DNA from: Bacilli bacterium
GTDB lineage: Bacteria; Bacillota_I; Bacilli_A; RFN20; CAG-288
Direction of reading: 5' to 3'
DNA length: 64,000 bases
Assembly: GCA_022652945.1 (NCBI GenBank)
Contig: JALCRV010000008.1
Coordinates: 1-64,000 of the forward strand
A model generated the notes under the pieces. It saw nothing but the letters and a program-made list of their open reading frames with translations. It did not search any database and was not told where the DNA came from. Each line of letters opens with the position of its first letter. Position 1 is the first letter of the stretch. Position numbers and translations under genes: made by a program. Positions 11,116 through 20,973 of this stretch are shown in pieces.

Positions 11116-11231
11116 TGATGTGTACCCCGAATCCTGTACACTATGAAGCAAAAGAGAGTGCGCGTTTCAGAAAAGATAGCTTTGCCAGGAAATACGTTCC
11201 ATCACTGCTTGCTACAGATTAGGTCGTAATT
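11116..11231 (+). mobile_element. IS-end-like sequence and possible transposase scrap
   Basis: TGATGTGTACCCCGAATCCT begins at 11116 and continues GTACAC; the reverse complement of the same 26-mer with one change lies at 29243-29268. Such a TGT-ACCCC end is typical in style of IS3/IS150-family termini. After it, an open stretch starting MKQKRVRVSEKIAL runs to a stop at about 11231 and may be the very start of a decayed orfA. No full transposase is present. Confidence 0.45.
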
Positions 11232-11387
11232 TGCTTTGTGCGCAAAAATCGACATTAAGTTTCTTATTTGACGTAAAACGCGACAAATAGGAGCAGAAAG
11301 ATGACAAAAACAGTCTTTTTTGACTCGGTAAGTGCTTTAATATGAGAATCTCATTAAAGATCTTTTGAGTCTGTTTATTTTAAATTT

Positions 11388-11465
11388 AAAAAGCGCTGCC
11401 CGATGTCGATTATCCTTAAGTCTTAATCTAAGGATTCTTAGATGACATCGTCTCAGCGCTTTTTA
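11388..11465. terminator. long bidirectional hairpin
   Basis: AAAAAGCGCTG at 11388 pairs with CAGCGCTTTTT ending at 11464. The inner arms GATGTC/GACATC and ATCCTTA/TAAGGAT lengthen the stem. A-run before and T-run after fit intrinsic termination on both strands, here closing the convergent lipoprotein gene (minus strand). Confidence 0.75.
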
Positions 11466-11550
11466 CTCGGTAAATTAAAGGCGGGAAGTATTTAGCGACA
11501 ACAACTGATTTCTTATAGATCTTTCACCAGGGTGACTTGTTAAACGAGTC

Positions 11551-12609
11551 TTATTTAACGTAAGGGACGTAAGAAACAACCGCTTTTCCATCGATTTCCT
11601 CGACAGTTCTCTGGAAAGTATATTCTTTCTTCGCTCCGGTAGCTTTGGTTTTCTCTTCAACTTCGATCAGATTCAAGCCGTCTTTGACATAAGAATCGAT
11701 CTCGTATTCGTAATCAAGAGTCTCAAGTTCCGTTTCTTCTTCCTGGTCTTCGTCATCGTTCTCGAAGGAGACTTCATAATAAGTCTCTTCCAACCCTCCG
11801 CTAACTTTGCGGTAGCTGAATTCCAACTCTTTTTCATTCTCTTCCAACTCCAGGGAATTCTTGACTTCGACAAAGTTGGTTTCATCCTGCTTCAGTCTGA
11901 AGGTGACTTCCGTTTCGTTTTCTTCTTTGGAAGTCTTGGTTTCACTCAGCAGATCGAAGGTATATTGGACATCATCCACCAGACTGATACCTTCAATCTT
12001 AATCTCGGTCTCTTTTTCATCTTCCGAGACTTCATTTTCCTGCTTGGCGGAATTATAGAACAGAGAATAAAGAGAAGTCTTTCCATCGAGCAAGGTGTAG
12101 CTGATATCGGTTTGGTAAGCATAATCAGCATTGGTAGACTTCACTTCCGCAATCGAGAAATTAAGATCCTTCGCATTGAATAGATCTAAGGAATTAAGCA
12201 TCGAAACGATCTTATCTTCGTCCTGATGGTCAGTAGGATCTGTTTGAGAAGTCGAAGCGGAAGCATTGATTACTTCCGAAGAAATTGTCTCGGAAGGAGC
12301 GGTTTGGGAAGTCGCTTCTGAGGTCAGGGAGTCATTAGAGGTCTCCCCAGAAGTTGACTCCGAGGTGGTAGAAGATGACATTTCGAATTTCGGGAGCAGT
12401 CTTAAACCGACCTTATTATTTCCCATCAGAGGCAGGGAACTAGCTAAGTCGACCGCTAATAAGGAATTCATCGACTTATTATCGGTGGCGACAGTAGCAA
12501 ACTCCTTTTCGGTCACGACAGTCTTCAGACCGACCGAAGCGGGGGAGGAAGAGCAGCCGGCTAAGAGGAAGGCAATAGAGGCAGCGACGGTGACGATTCT
12601 TTTTTTCAT
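11551..12609 (-). CDS. lipoprotein of the ECF sigma operon
   Basis: A 352-residue exported lipoprotein: basic N-terminus, hydrophobic core and lipobox LLAGC around residue 19. A Ser/Thr-rich linker (residues ~80-125) leads to an acidic beta-rich domain rich in Glu (about 130-350). No enzyme motif is seen. It is the third gene of the sigma / anti-sigma operon and has its own copy of the operon promoter motif immediately upstream (12632-12665), so it is probably a main target of that sigma factor. Its tail resembles the extracellular part of the adjacent anti-sigma-like protein in composition (short YEYE/EYSYEY strands), suggesting related folds. Function unknown. Confidence 0.75.
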   Translation of the reverse strand: MKKRIVTVAASIAFLLAGCSSSPASVGLKTVVTEKEFATVATDNKSMNSLLAVDLASSLPLMGNNKVGLRLLPKFEMSSSTTSESTSGETSNDSLTSEATSQTAPSETISSEVINASASTSQTDPTDHQDEDKIVSMLNSLDLFNAKDLNFSIAEVKSTNADYAYQTDISYTLLDGKTSLYSLFYNSAKQENEVSEDEKETEIKIEGISLVDDVQYTFDLLSETKTSKEENETEVTFRLKQDETNFVEVKNSLELEENEKELEFSYRKVSGGLEETYYEVSFENDDEDQEEETELETLDYEYEIDSYVKDGLNLIEVEEKTKATGAKKEYTFQRTVEEIDGKAVVSYVPYVK

Positions 12610-12631
12610 GGTTATTCTCCTTTCGTCACTT

Positions 12632-12665
12632 ATAAAGCGAACAAGGAGAATGTTTTATTGGGATT
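12632..12665 (-). promoter_or_regulatory. ECF-sigma promoter motif, copy 1
   Basis: Read on the minus strand: AATCCCAATAAAA, 11 bases, then TTCGCTTTAT. The same two blocks with the same 11-base gap lie upstream of the sigma gene itself (14131-14164), while the intervening bases differ. It overlaps the stop codon of the upstream gene and lies ~25 bases before the lipoprotein start, with AAAGGAG between. I infer it is the promoter recognised by the sigma factor encoded at 13592-14116. Confidence 0.6.
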
Positions 12666-13602
12666 ATTTGTAAATTTTTATTTGGGTCGCTTCATCGGTG
12701 TAGATTTTCTTCCCATCTTTTCTTTCTAAACTCATCTTTCCTTCATAATCTCCGCTCTCATAATTGATCTCCCAAATCGAAGTGGAATAATCCACTTCGA
12801 AGGCATAAGAGAGCGAATCAGCGGTAAAGGTAAGCTCCACATTCTCGCTTTTCTCATAGCTGAAGACATAACTCTCTTCGCCGTTTTTAATCACCGTATA
12901 TTCATAAGAATATTCATCGACTTCCTTTTCTTCTTCAATCTTAATGTAATTCTTTTCATCGATCGAAGCGGTGTATTCGTATTCCGTTTCCACCCCTTCG
13001 ACTTTATTCTTGCCTTCAATCCGGTAACAGACCTTCTCATAAGTCACTTCGCCGTTAAAAGAGACATCCTTATCATCTTTCGTATAATTGAAATAATACT
13101 CGATGGTTTGGTTGCCTTTAATGGTGATAAGGTAATTATAATGTCCGTACTGTCCTTTATAATCCACATCCTTCGCTTCCGCATAAGATTCGATCTTCTG
13201 ATCAAGCTGAACCTGGACCAAACTATCCGCTTTCTCATAGACATCCACGATTCGGCTGAAAGAGGACTGATCCACGTTCTGCTGACGGATAAGGCCTTTA
13301 AAAGGAGAGCCGGCTTGGTTATCAAGTAAGCAGAGGGAAGAGACAACCGCATTAGAAAGCCGGCTCCCTTCTTTAACATCAATTAAAGTGGAAACCGTCG
13401 GAACTTTGCCCGGTTTATTCAGGTAATAAACGCTAAGAGGAATGGCGATAGCTAAAGACAAAGCGACAGGAGCTGAGACGTAAAAGAACTTTTTCCAATT
13501 GAAAGGAGCTTTTTTGACTTGTTGTCTATTTTGATATTCTTTTAAGATCTTTTCAGAAGTCAATTGGATCTGATGATCTTTGATTTCTTTGTTAGTAAGC
13601 AT
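12664..13602 (-). CDS. single-pass membrane protein, likely anti-sigma factor
   Basis: A 312-residue protein with a ~45-residue basic cytosolic N-terminus, one membrane helix at about residues 42-62 (FFYVSAPVALSLAIAIPLSV), and an outer domain of ~240 residues built of charged beta strands. Its start overlaps the end of the sigma gene by 11 bases, so translation is coupled. Position and topology are those of the anti-sigma partner of an ECF sigma factor, but no ZAS-type HxxxCxxC motif is present, so this role is inferred from context. The outer domain resembles that of the downstream lipoprotein. Confidence 0.7.
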   Translation of the reverse strand: MLTNKEIKDHQIQLTSEKILKEYQNRQQVKKAPFNWKKFFYVSAPVALSLAIAIPLSVYYLNKPGKVPTVSTLIDVKEGSRLSNAVVSSLCLLDNQAGSPFKGLIRQQNVDQSSFSRIVDVYEKADSLVQVQLDQKIESYAEAKDVDYKGQYGHYNYLITIKGNQTIEYYFNYTKDDKDVSFNGEVTYEKVCYRIEGKNKVEGVETEYEYTASIDEKNYIKIEEEKEVDEYSYEYTVIKNGEESYVFSYEKSENVELTFTADSLSYAFEVDYSTSIWEINYESGDYEGKMSLERKDGKKIYTDEATQIKIYK

Positions 13603-14116
13603 CTTCTTTAATCTCCTTTCGTAACTTCTTCATCGCTTCGTTATATTTCAATTGGATCGTCCCGAGCGGTTTAGATAGGTATTCTCCGATCTGCTTGAAA
13701 GTCAGATCGTCTTCGACATGGAGGAGGACGATTTCCGCTTCCTCCTTACTTAAATACTTTTTGATATCCTTCAATAGTTCACTGGTTTTTTCCTCTTCCT
13801 CGTAGAAATCGTAGGTTATTTCTTCGAGGCTTGTTTCGCGGTTTCTTTTCCTTAGGTAATCGATACTTAGGTGTTTGCCGGTGATTAAGAGATAACCGAC
13901 CGGGCTTTCATCGGGATGAAGATTAGATAGATGATCGAGGAAGTAAAGATATGTATCTTGGAGGATATCTTCACCGATAGAGAAATCATCGACGATTTTC
14001 ACGATGCTGAAATAGATGAACTTTTTTGTCAGTTCATAAAACTCATCGAAGCAGGAAAGGTCGCCTTCCTGCATCTTTTTCGTCAGATCGATCAGATGTT
14101 GCAGTTTCTCTTCCAC
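13592..14116 (-). CDS. ECF-family RNA polymerase sigma factor
   Basis: A 174-residue sigma-70 family protein. Region 2 is seen at about residues 20-90 (GEDILQDTYLYFL, then YLLITGKHLSIDYLRKRNR) and region 4 at 125-170 (AEIVLLHVEDDLTFKQIGEYLSKPLGTIQLKYNEA). It starts at GTG with AAGAAGG in front. It redirects RNA polymerase to promoters that respond to envelope or other stress. First gene of a three-gene operon with the membrane protein and lipoprotein. A promoter motif shared with the lipoprotein gene lies just upstream, implying autoregulation. Confidence 0.88.
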   Translation of the reverse strand: MEEKLQHLIDLTKKMQEGDLSCFDEFYELTKKFIYFSIVKIVDDFSIGEDILQDTYLYFLDHLSNLHPDESPVGYLLITGKHLSIDYLRKRNRETSLEEITYDFYEEEEKTSELLKDIKKYLSKEEAEIVLLHVEDDLTFKQIGEYLSKPLGTIQLKYNEAMKKLRKEIKEDAY

Positions 14117-14130
14117 GCTTACCTTCTTAA

Positions 14131-14164
14131 ATAAAGCGAAGAAGCAGTCCTTTTTATTGGGATT
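14131..14164 (-). promoter_or_regulatory. ECF-sigma promoter motif, copy 2
   Basis: Minus strand: AATCCCAATAAAA, 11 bases, TTCGCTTTAT, located 14 bases before the GTG of the sigma gene. Matches copy 1 at 12632-12665 in both blocks and in the gap, so the sigma factor probably drives its own operon. The leader would be very short. Confidence 0.6.
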
Positions 14165-14357
14165 GTTTTTTGCTTTATTTCTTTCATTTAATTATAGCGG
14201 AAAAAAGGCGCATCTGTCGATTATCATAAGGTGCTTATTCTCAATAAACAAAAAACGGTTATCAATTTATTAATTATTTTTTATCTGGAAGAACAATATT
14301 TCTAAAGACAATCAAAAAAGATGCAAATCAGAAGCGGCCTAGAATTCATTCTGTTTT

Positions 14358-17120
14358 CTATTTATGTGAAAGAAACTTAGCCAAGCTCTCTTGAAGTCTA
14401 GCGACATCGAGAGGCTTAGTGATATAACCGTTCATCCCCGCCGCCTTGCTATGTTCAACCGCTGCGGAAAAGGCATCAGCGGTCATAGCGATAATCGGGA
14501 TAGTCTTGGCATCTTTTCTACTTAGCGCTCTGAGATTGCGTGTCGCATCGTAGCCATTCATCACAGGCATCTGGATATCCATCAGGATCAGATTGAATTC
14601 TTGAGGCTTAGAGGAAATAAACACTTCCAGAGCCTTTTTACCGTTTTCAACTAAGACCACTTTCAAACCGAGAGTCTCAAGAATACGCCGGCAGATTTCG
14701 CGGTTAATCTCATTATCTTCCGCGACTAGAACGCAGCCGGAGAGCTTTTTATCCGGAGTGAAACCGATATTCGTCTGTTCTCCTTCTTTGGCATTGGTGG
14801 CTTCCTGAGCTATAAAAGACACGGTGATTTTCGTTCCTTTTCCCAGAGCGCTTTTCACTTCGATGTTCCCCTTGATCAAATCGATGATCTTTTTAACTAA
14901 AGAAAGACCTAGCCCGGTCCCGGAGCTACTCTTCTCACGGAGGGGATTATCTTCCTGAGTAAAAGGCTCGAACATAATCTTCTGGAATTTCTCGCTCATG
15001 CCGATGCCGTTATCTTCGACGGAGAACTCGCAATAGCATTTACCTTCTCCTTTCGGCTCAGCCTTCAAACTGACGTGGACCTTTCCGCCTTTAGGGGTGT
15101 ACTTGATTGCATTTGAGATTAGATTCATCGCCACCTGGTTAAAGCGGACCTGATCGATATAAACGACGGGGCAGTCAGGCTTATCATCCAAGGAAAAATC
15201 AATGCCTTTAGCTTGGCATAACGGAACGAACATATTCAAAAGGTTAGAAGCAAAATCGACGAAAAGGCAAGGGGTAAGATGCAATTCCAGTCTTCCGCTA
15301 TCGATCTTGGAGATATCCAAGACATCATTGATCAAAGAAAGCAGGAAGGCATTAGAAGTCTGAATCTTCTTCAGATCTTCCTTCAAGGCTTCCGGCTTAT
15401 CGATATCTTCAAAAGCAAAAACGGTAAGGTTGGCAATCGCCCCGATTGGGGTGCGGATATCATGGCTGATTCGCGCGACAAAATCCGATTTAGCGGAGTT
15501 AGCTTTCTCAGCTTCTAAGAGCGCCGATTGGACCAAGGCAAACTGTTTCTGTTCTTCCGCCCAAGCCTGGGTGATATCGGTCTGGACAATCAAGATCTCG
15601 TTCTTTTGCTGGTTAAAATAACGGAAAAGGACCTGTTTCTTTTTAATCGAGCCATCCTTCTCTCTGAAGTCATAAGTCAAAGAATAGGAGGAGTTATCTT
15701 TCAACTTTTCTTCAATCTTTTCTAAGGAGGATTCACGCTTTAATGCTTCTGCACCCTCTTTTGAGGCGCAGTAAGCAGTTAACCGCTCCACGCCTGTTGC
15801 GTAGGGTAGACTCTGTCCTGGAAGGAACCCTTCACAGTTCCAATTGCCGCTATGCATCGCGAAAGTCTTAGAAAGGCAATCCACATAACCGACGTAATCG
15901 CTGCTTTCCCCGGACATCAATCTCAAAATCTCTTCTCCGCGCTTCTCTCGATCGATATCTACCGCATAAGTGACAGCTTCCACATCTCCGGTGCGGGGAT
16001 TGCGGTGCATGATAAGCAGGCCTTTACGGTAACGGAGGAAGTCGCTATAACGAATCGTATATTCAAAAGACAGGGTAGTCTCTCCGGAACTGAAACGCTT
16101 TAAAAGACTTTCCCGGGTGAACTCTTTCTTAAACCAAGCCAAGGTTTTTGGATCAGCGATCAATTTGCTGAACTCCATAAAATAACCATCGACCGTGCCG
16201 GACTCTTTTTGCTTTAGGACAAAAGCCAATGGGCTTTTACCATCGAGGCAGAGATTCTTTGTTAAATTCAGGTGGAAAGAACCGAGACTATTAGGATAGG
16301 CTTTATCTAGGGTACGGAAGAAATCAAGATAACGCTGCTGTTGGATTTTAGATTCCGTGATATCTTGGGAACAGCAGTAAATAGTTAAAAGATTACCGTC
16401 TTTATCAAAAAGAGGAACGGAAGTGACTAGCCACCAATGGGTTTGACCATTGATGGTAGTGCTGTATTCTAGGCTGCGGGTAGGGCTCTCTTTACTAAAA
16501 GGCACGAAAAGCGCAGCGAAAGCCTTGCGGAATGGTTCATCTACCATTCCTAAAAGAGAAGAGGGGACGTTTAAGACAACAGGAGGAATACCGGCCGCTT
16601 CACAGATGGTTCTTGTGTAGGCGCTATCCATTTGGAAAGTTACTTTTTTGTTTGGTTGGTCGTATTCAAAGATAATTTGCTTTGATTGGTTAGCAATCAA
16701 GTCGTACATACGCTTATTTTTTTCAGCGGTAAGTTCGGCTTCTTTTTCAGAGGTGATATCGGTAAAAACAGCAAAAGCGAGGATGCTACCATCATCTTGC
16801 GGCATGGGGTTAGCGCTCACGTGATACCAGCGATAATCTTCACCTGTGCCCCCTTGAGAACGATAAACGATCTCACCGGGCTGCAGGTTAGCAAAAAGCG
16901 AATGGAAAAAGATAAGGGCCGAATGACGATCATCAGGATGAATCAGTCCTAAAAGCCCCTCGCCATCTAACGTGAAAAGATTCCTCACCGATGTATTTTG
17001 CAGGGAACGATAATAAGCGTTCCCATAAATAACATGGACACTCCCTTTTTTTGATTCATAGACAAGAATCGCGGCGGGGAGTTTATCAGCGATTTGCTCC
17101 AACGTTTCAATAGAATCCAT
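14358..17120 (-). CDS. hybrid sensor histidine kinase with PAS domains and receiver
   Basis: A 920-residue soluble sensor kinase with no membrane segment. PAS domains lie at ~1-130 and ~140-265, each followed by a PAC-like strand (FAVFTDIT, IYCCSQDIT); one or two more PAS-like segments cover ~270-520. HisKA holds the phospho-accepting His in FVARISHDIRTP (~545). The HATPase domain has an N-box NLISNAIKYTP, G1 DNGIGM and G2 GTGLGLSLVKKI. A C-terminal receiver (~798-915) has the acidic pair AEDN, phospho-acceptor Asp in LILMDIQMPVMNG and conserved Lys in ITKPLD. It therefore runs an internal His-to-Asp relay; the output partner is not encoded beside it. Signal unknown, probably cytosolic. Confidence 0.92.
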   Translation of the reverse strand: MDSIETLEQIADKLPAAILVYESKKGSVHVIYGNAYYRSLQNTSVRNLFTLDGEGLLGLIHPDDRHSALIFFHSLFANLQPGEIVYRSQGGTGEDYRWYHVSANPMPQDDGSILAFAVFTDITSEKEAELTAEKNKRMYDLIANQSKQIIFEYDQPNKKVTFQMDSAYTRTICEAAGIPPVVLNVPSSLLGMVDEPFRKAFAALFVPFSKESPTRSLEYSTTINGQTHWWLVTSVPLFDKDGNLLTIYCCSQDITESKIQQQRYLDFFRTLDKAYPNSLGSFHLNLTKNLCLDGKSPLAFVLKQKESGTVDGYFMEFSKLIADPKTLAWFKKEFTRESLLKRFSSGETTLSFEYTIRYSDFLRYRKGLLIMHRNPRTGDVEAVTYAVDIDREKRGEEILRLMSGESSDYVGYVDCLSKTFAMHSGNWNCEGFLPGQSLPYATGVERLTAYCASKEGAEALKRESSLEKIEEKLKDNSSYSLTYDFREKDGSIKKKQVLFRYFNQQKNEILIVQTDITQAWAEEQKQFALVQSALLEAEKANSAKSDFVARISHDIRTPIGAIANLTVFAFEDIDKPEALKEDLKKIQTSNAFLLSLINDVLDISKIDSGRLELHLTPCLFVDFASNLLNMFVPLCQAKGIDFSLDDKPDCPVVYIDQVRFNQVAMNLISNAIKYTPKGGKVHVSLKAEPKGEGKCYCEFSVEDNGIGMSEKFQKIMFEPFTQEDNPLREKSSSGTGLGLSLVKKIIDLIKGNIEVKSALGKGTKITVSFIAQEATNAKEGEQTNIGFTPDKKLSGCVLVAEDNEINREICRRILETLGLKVVLVENGKKALEVFISSKPQEFNLILMDIQMPVMNGYDATRNLRALSRKDAKTIPIIAMTADAFSAAVEHSKAAGMNGYITKPLDVARLQESLAKFLSHK

Positions 17121-17460
17121 GTTTCTCAGGCGCTCCTTTTATCATTTCATCCAAGAGATGGATACTCTAGCTTTGAAAGGCTGATAACCAACTTAAGATA
17201 TTAATCTAGGAAAAGTGCAAATTTGCTGATGGTTTTAGAAGAAAATAAGCTAGGCGAACAAAAAACTGAGCTCTTTACATAATCAATTTATCTTGCAAAT
17301 TCATTCTAAATGAAAGCATCCTTTTTTTCAATCTGATGGAATTAAAAAAAATATGACATAACACAAAAGGATATTAAATAATACCCAAAATGGTTATAAA
17401 CAAGATATTGCCTAGTAAATCAAGGCTGAAGAGACATATAAAACCTTGGAAAATAGTACT
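17121..17460. other. gene-free stretch before the sensor kinase
   Basis: AT-rich, no reading frame of note. It holds the promoter region of the minus-strand kinase on its left side and the 3' end of the exporter operon on its right; I see no clear hairpin or operator. Confidence 0.4.
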
Positions 17461-19215
17461 TTATTTTTCTTTAGCTAAAGCCTGATAATACGGATTTCTC
17501 TTTAATAACTCCTCAGGACTCCCATAATCCACAGCTTTACCGTGATCCATCACAATCACACAATCCGCTTTTTTCACTAAAGAGTAATGATGAGCCACCA
17601 TAATCACTGTTCGTCCCTTCATTAAATTCATCAGGCCTTTTTCAATCTCACTTTCTGTCTTGGTATCTAGATTAGCTGTCGCTTCATCGAGAAGCAAGAA
17701 ACGAGGATTCTTCATCATCGCTCTAGCGATCGCCACCCTTTCCTGTTCACCCCCGGACAGACGTGAACCTTTAACTCCCACATCGTAAGCTAATCCGCCT
17801 TCATGAGAAGCGATAACGGAATCGAGACAGGATAAAGATACTACCCGTTTTAAATCGGCATCTGACGGTTCTTTTATAAGCCCGTAAGTGATATTGTCCT
17901 TGATGCTTCCTGAGAAAAGGGAAGCATTCTGACTAACGATGCCAAACTGCTCCCGCCACGACTGCAGGGAAATGTCTTTATCTTTAATATCACCTAATTG
18001 GAAGCCTCCATTCAGAGGAGGATAAAGCCGATCGACAAGTTTAAGCAAAGTCGATTTGCCCGAACCATTGCTTCCGATGATGGCTGTGACTTTACCTGCT
18101 GGGAATTTAAAATCTACATGCTCGACCACGGATTTCTCGTTATAAGCGAAAGAGACATCGTTCGCTTTTAACTCATCCTTTTCCTCCTTTAAGGCGGAGC
18201 CCGCGACGATATTCTCTTCCTGGCGGCGGAATACTGAAACCAGTTCCTTGCTACCGCCAAAGGCGGCAGCGAAATAGCTCGGCAGAGTCATGATTGCGAC
18301 TAAGGTCATCTCCAAAGCCATCCCGAAAACGTAGATGGCATTAATCGGCTGCATATCGGTGATGCTCTTGACTTCAATCGCCCAGATACCACCTAAGCAG
18401 ACACAGCAATAAATGATGATTTCTGTGAAATTGTTCGCTAATGTCTGAATCGCTGTGGCGAAAGCGTTATATAAGGAAGCCTGATAACGATTATCGATCA
18501 GTTCCAGGCTCTTCTTGATGGCTTTCTCTTCAGCTGAAGAGGCTTTGATGAATTTAAAATTAGCCAACTGCTCCGTATAATAATCGGTCTCCAAGGAAAT
18601 GCTGTTCTGAACTAAAGTGGTCGCCTTCGAGCAAAGCTTGACGCTGAAGAAGACTGCTAAAAGCGCTAAAGCAAAGGTGATCCCAAAGATAATCAAGCCT
18701 TGATAGAGCTCTTTAGGCGCAGCGACGGAAATCGAAATGATATAGGTCACAATCTGCAGAAGAGCGATGATGGCGTAGAAAGGCTTAGAAGCATATTCGG
18801 CATCCGAGGTGATACGGGAGAGCATCCCGTTAGGGGCTGAAGTATCAAAGTCTCTTAAGGGCAGATTCATCATCTTCTTCCACATCTTCTTCCTGACTCC
18901 GGTGACGATGGTGACAAAACCTAAATCACAAAGCACGCCGGCAAAGATTAAAATATATTGGACAAAGCTAGCTAAAAGGTACATCCATAAAGGTGTCAGA
19001 TCTTTCATTGTCCCGTTGAAAATCGCCTGGTAATTATCGTATTGCGTAAGCAACACGAGAGCATTAAAGACTGCAAAGAATGCTCCAAGACAGATGGAGA
19101 ACCAAGGGATATGCACTCCTTTATAAAGAGTTGAGAAAATATGGCCTTTGACCGATAGTTCCTTTACTTCTGTCGCTGTCTTATTCGGCTTAAACAGTTG
19201 AGATAGTCCGCTCAT
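17461..19215 (-). CDS. ABC exporter half-transporter, subunit B
   Basis: A 584-residue fused permease-ATPase. About six membrane helices occupy residues 35-310. The nucleotide-binding domain has Walker A GSNGSGKST, signature RLSGGEQERVAIARA, Walker B FLLLDEAT and the H-loop His in VAHHYSLV. The partner gene ends one base upstream, so the two half-transporters are co-translated and probably form a heterodimer of the multidrug or lipid/peptide exporter type. Last gene of a hydrolase - ABC - ABC operon, with a divergent TetR regulator at the other end. Confidence 0.9.
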   Translation of the reverse strand: MSGLSQLFKPNKTATEVKELSVKGHIFSTLYKGVHIPWFSICLGAFFAVFNALVLLTQYDNYQAIFNGTMKDLTPLWMYLLASFVQYILIFAGVLCDLGFVTIVTGVRKKMWKKMMNLPLRDFDTSAPNGMLSRITSDAEYASKPFYAIIALLQIVTYIISISVAAPKELYQGLIIFGITFALALLAVFFSVKLCSKATTLVQNSISLETDYYTEQLANFKFIKASSAEEKAIKKSLELIDNRYQASLYNAFATAIQTLANNFTEIIIYCCVCLGGIWAIEVKSITDMQPINAIYVFGMALEMTLVAIMTLPSYFAAAFGGSKELVSVFRRQEENIVAGSALKEEKDELKANDVSFAYNEKSVVEHVDFKFPAGKVTAIIGSNGSGKSTLLKLVDRLYPPLNGGFQLGDIKDKDISLQSWREQFGIVSQNASLFSGSIKDNITYGLIKEPSDADLKRVVSLSCLDSVIASHEGGLAYDVGVKGSRLSGGEQERVAIARAMMKNPRFLLLDEATANLDTKTESEIEKGLMNLMKGRTVIMVAHHYSLVKKADCVIVMDHGKAVDYGSPEELLKRNPYYQALAKEK

Positions 19216-19216
19216 A

Positions 19217-20953
19217 TTATGCCCCCTCCTTTACTAACTCTTGATAATCAGGACAGCTAAGTAAAAGTTCCTGATGTGTTCCGTTTCCAATAAGCTCTCC
19301 ATGACGGAAAACAAGGATTCGATCAGCGTTAACGACCGTCATGAGATTATGGGCTACGCTAAGCTGAGTTCTGCCTAAGCACGACTCATCGACCAGCTTT
19401 TGGATATTTAAGGAAGCCTGAGCATCTAAAGCGCTCGTGGCTTCATCAAGCAAAACATAAGGCGAATGGCTAAGAATCAGGCGGGCGATACCCATCTTCT
19501 GTCTTTGACCACCGGAGAGTCTTTCTCCGCTATAACCTACTTGATAATCCAATAGACCTAAGGAAGATAAGTCATCATAAAGGCCGACTTTTTTAAGGAC
19601 TTCTAAGAGCACGGAATCCGGATAAGGAGTCTGCGAGGCATAATTAAGCATTTCACGTAAAGTCCCTGAAAAGCCTGGAGCGTTCTGTGGAAGATAGGTA
19701 AATAGACTGCGATAGCCTTCATAATCACACTTAGAGATATCCTGTCCCCCGATAGTAATCTGACCTTTCGAAGGCTGGTAGAATTTTTCGATTAGATTAA
19801 GGATGGTCGATTTACCGGAGCCGCTTAAGCCGACCAGAGCGGTCTTCTTTCCTTGCTCAATCGTGAAAGAAACATCCTTCAGGACTTCTTCCTGTCCGTA
19901 GGAGAAATAGACGTGATGGAAGACTAAATCTCCCGCTTTGGGGGCAACTTCTTTAATTGTTTGCTTCTCGCTAGGAGAAGAAAGGATTGAAGCTAGGCGT
20001 AAAGTGGCGCCTTGGGCATCTTCTAGATAGATCCATAAATCCAGATGTTCAGCGGTATAGGTTCTAAACGAAGTGGCTAAGAGAATATAGGCGTAAAATT
20101 CCGCTTGGCTCATCACCCCTTCAAAAAGATAAATAGCCGGCGGGATGATAATCAGCAAAAGAGGCAGGAACCACATCATATTTTTAATAAAGGCATTGAT
20201 TTGATCGACGATGGCTCCTTGTCTTTTGACCTTATCCAGCTGAAGGATGACCTCGTTACCGGAGCCGATCTCCTTTTCCTGATTGTTATATGACTTAATG
20301 ATTTCGACGTTATCGATCTTTTCGGCAAGCCGAGCGGTCAGTAAAGCGATTTTCTCTTGAATCTTATTGCGGTTCTTAAAAGTAATCTTTCCGGAAACCC
20401 AGGCTCCGAGGAAAATAACGGGGATGACACAGATAAGCGTCAGAGTCAGGGCCCAGGAATGCAAAGCTATGACCTTAATGATCGCCATAATCATAAAGTA
20501 AAGCCGAGGTAACTCATTTGCCGACAGATCGACGATGAAATTAGCGCTTTTAGCGGTATCTTCAGTTAAACGTGTGACGATTTCTCTCGGGTCGTCTTTT
20601 TCTACATCCGCTACTTTCAGGTAGAAGACCTGCTTGACGGCATATCTTTGGATATTGCGTTCTAGCTGGGCGGTTAGGATTCCTTCCAGATGGGAAACGA
20701 GGACTTTAGAGATAACGATAGAAAGACCGAGGGCTAGAAGGATCAGCAGGGGAACGATAGCTTCATTTAAGTCCGCGTATTTGCCTTTAAGGACGACACC
20801 GATCTTATCGGTCAGGAGCAAGGTCAGCTCCGCTCTTCCAAAACTGATAAGCAAGCAAATCACCATCAAAACCCAAGGTAATCCTGCCTTCCATAGCATG
20901 CCAAAGTAGTTCTTCCAGACTCCTGGCTTTGCTCTTTTTTGGTCTTTCTCCAT
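19217..20953 (-). CDS. ABC exporter half-transporter, subunit A
   Basis: A 578-residue fused permease-ATPase: membrane domain residues ~15-310, Walker A GLSGSGKST, signature RLSGGQRQKMGIARL, Walker B YVLLDEATSALD and H-loop in SVAHNLMTV. It starts 20 bases after the hydrolase gene and ends one base before subunit B. Substrate cannot be told; the neighbouring TetR-type gene suggests an inducible exporter. Confidence 0.9.
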   Translation of the reverse strand: MEKDQKRAKPGVWKNYFGMLWKAGLPWVLMVICLLISFGRAELTLLLTDKIGVVLKGKYADLNEAIVPLLILLALGLSIVISKVLVSHLEGILTAQLERNIQRYAVKQVFYLKVADVEKDDPREIVTRLTEDTAKSANFIVDLSANELPRLYFMIMAIIKVIALHSWALTLTLICVIPVIFLGAWVSGKITFKNRNKIQEKIALLTARLAEKIDNVEIIKSYNNQEKEIGSGNEVILQLDKVKRQGAIVDQINAFIKNMMWFLPLLLIIIPPAIYLFEGVMSQAEFYAYILLATSFRTYTAEHLDLWIYLEDAQGATLRLASILSSPSEKQTIKEVAPKAGDLVFHHVYFSYGQEEVLKDVSFTIEQGKKTALVGLSGSGKSTILNLIEKFYQPSKGQITIGGQDISKCDYEGYRSLFTYLPQNAPGFSGTLREMLNYASQTPYPDSVLLEVLKKVGLYDDLSSLGLLDYQVGYSGERLSGGQRQKMGIARLILSHSPYVLLDEATSALDAQASLNIQKLVDESCLGRTQLSVAHNLMTVVNADRILVFRHGELIGNGTHQELLLSCPDYQELVKEGA

Positions 20954-20973
20954 ACCTTTTTCCTCCTTCTAGG

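Noticed and set aside
12266-12673. 135-codon + strand frame opposite the lipoprotein
   Set aside because: Mirror of the Ser/Glu-rich lipoprotein linker; no independent support.
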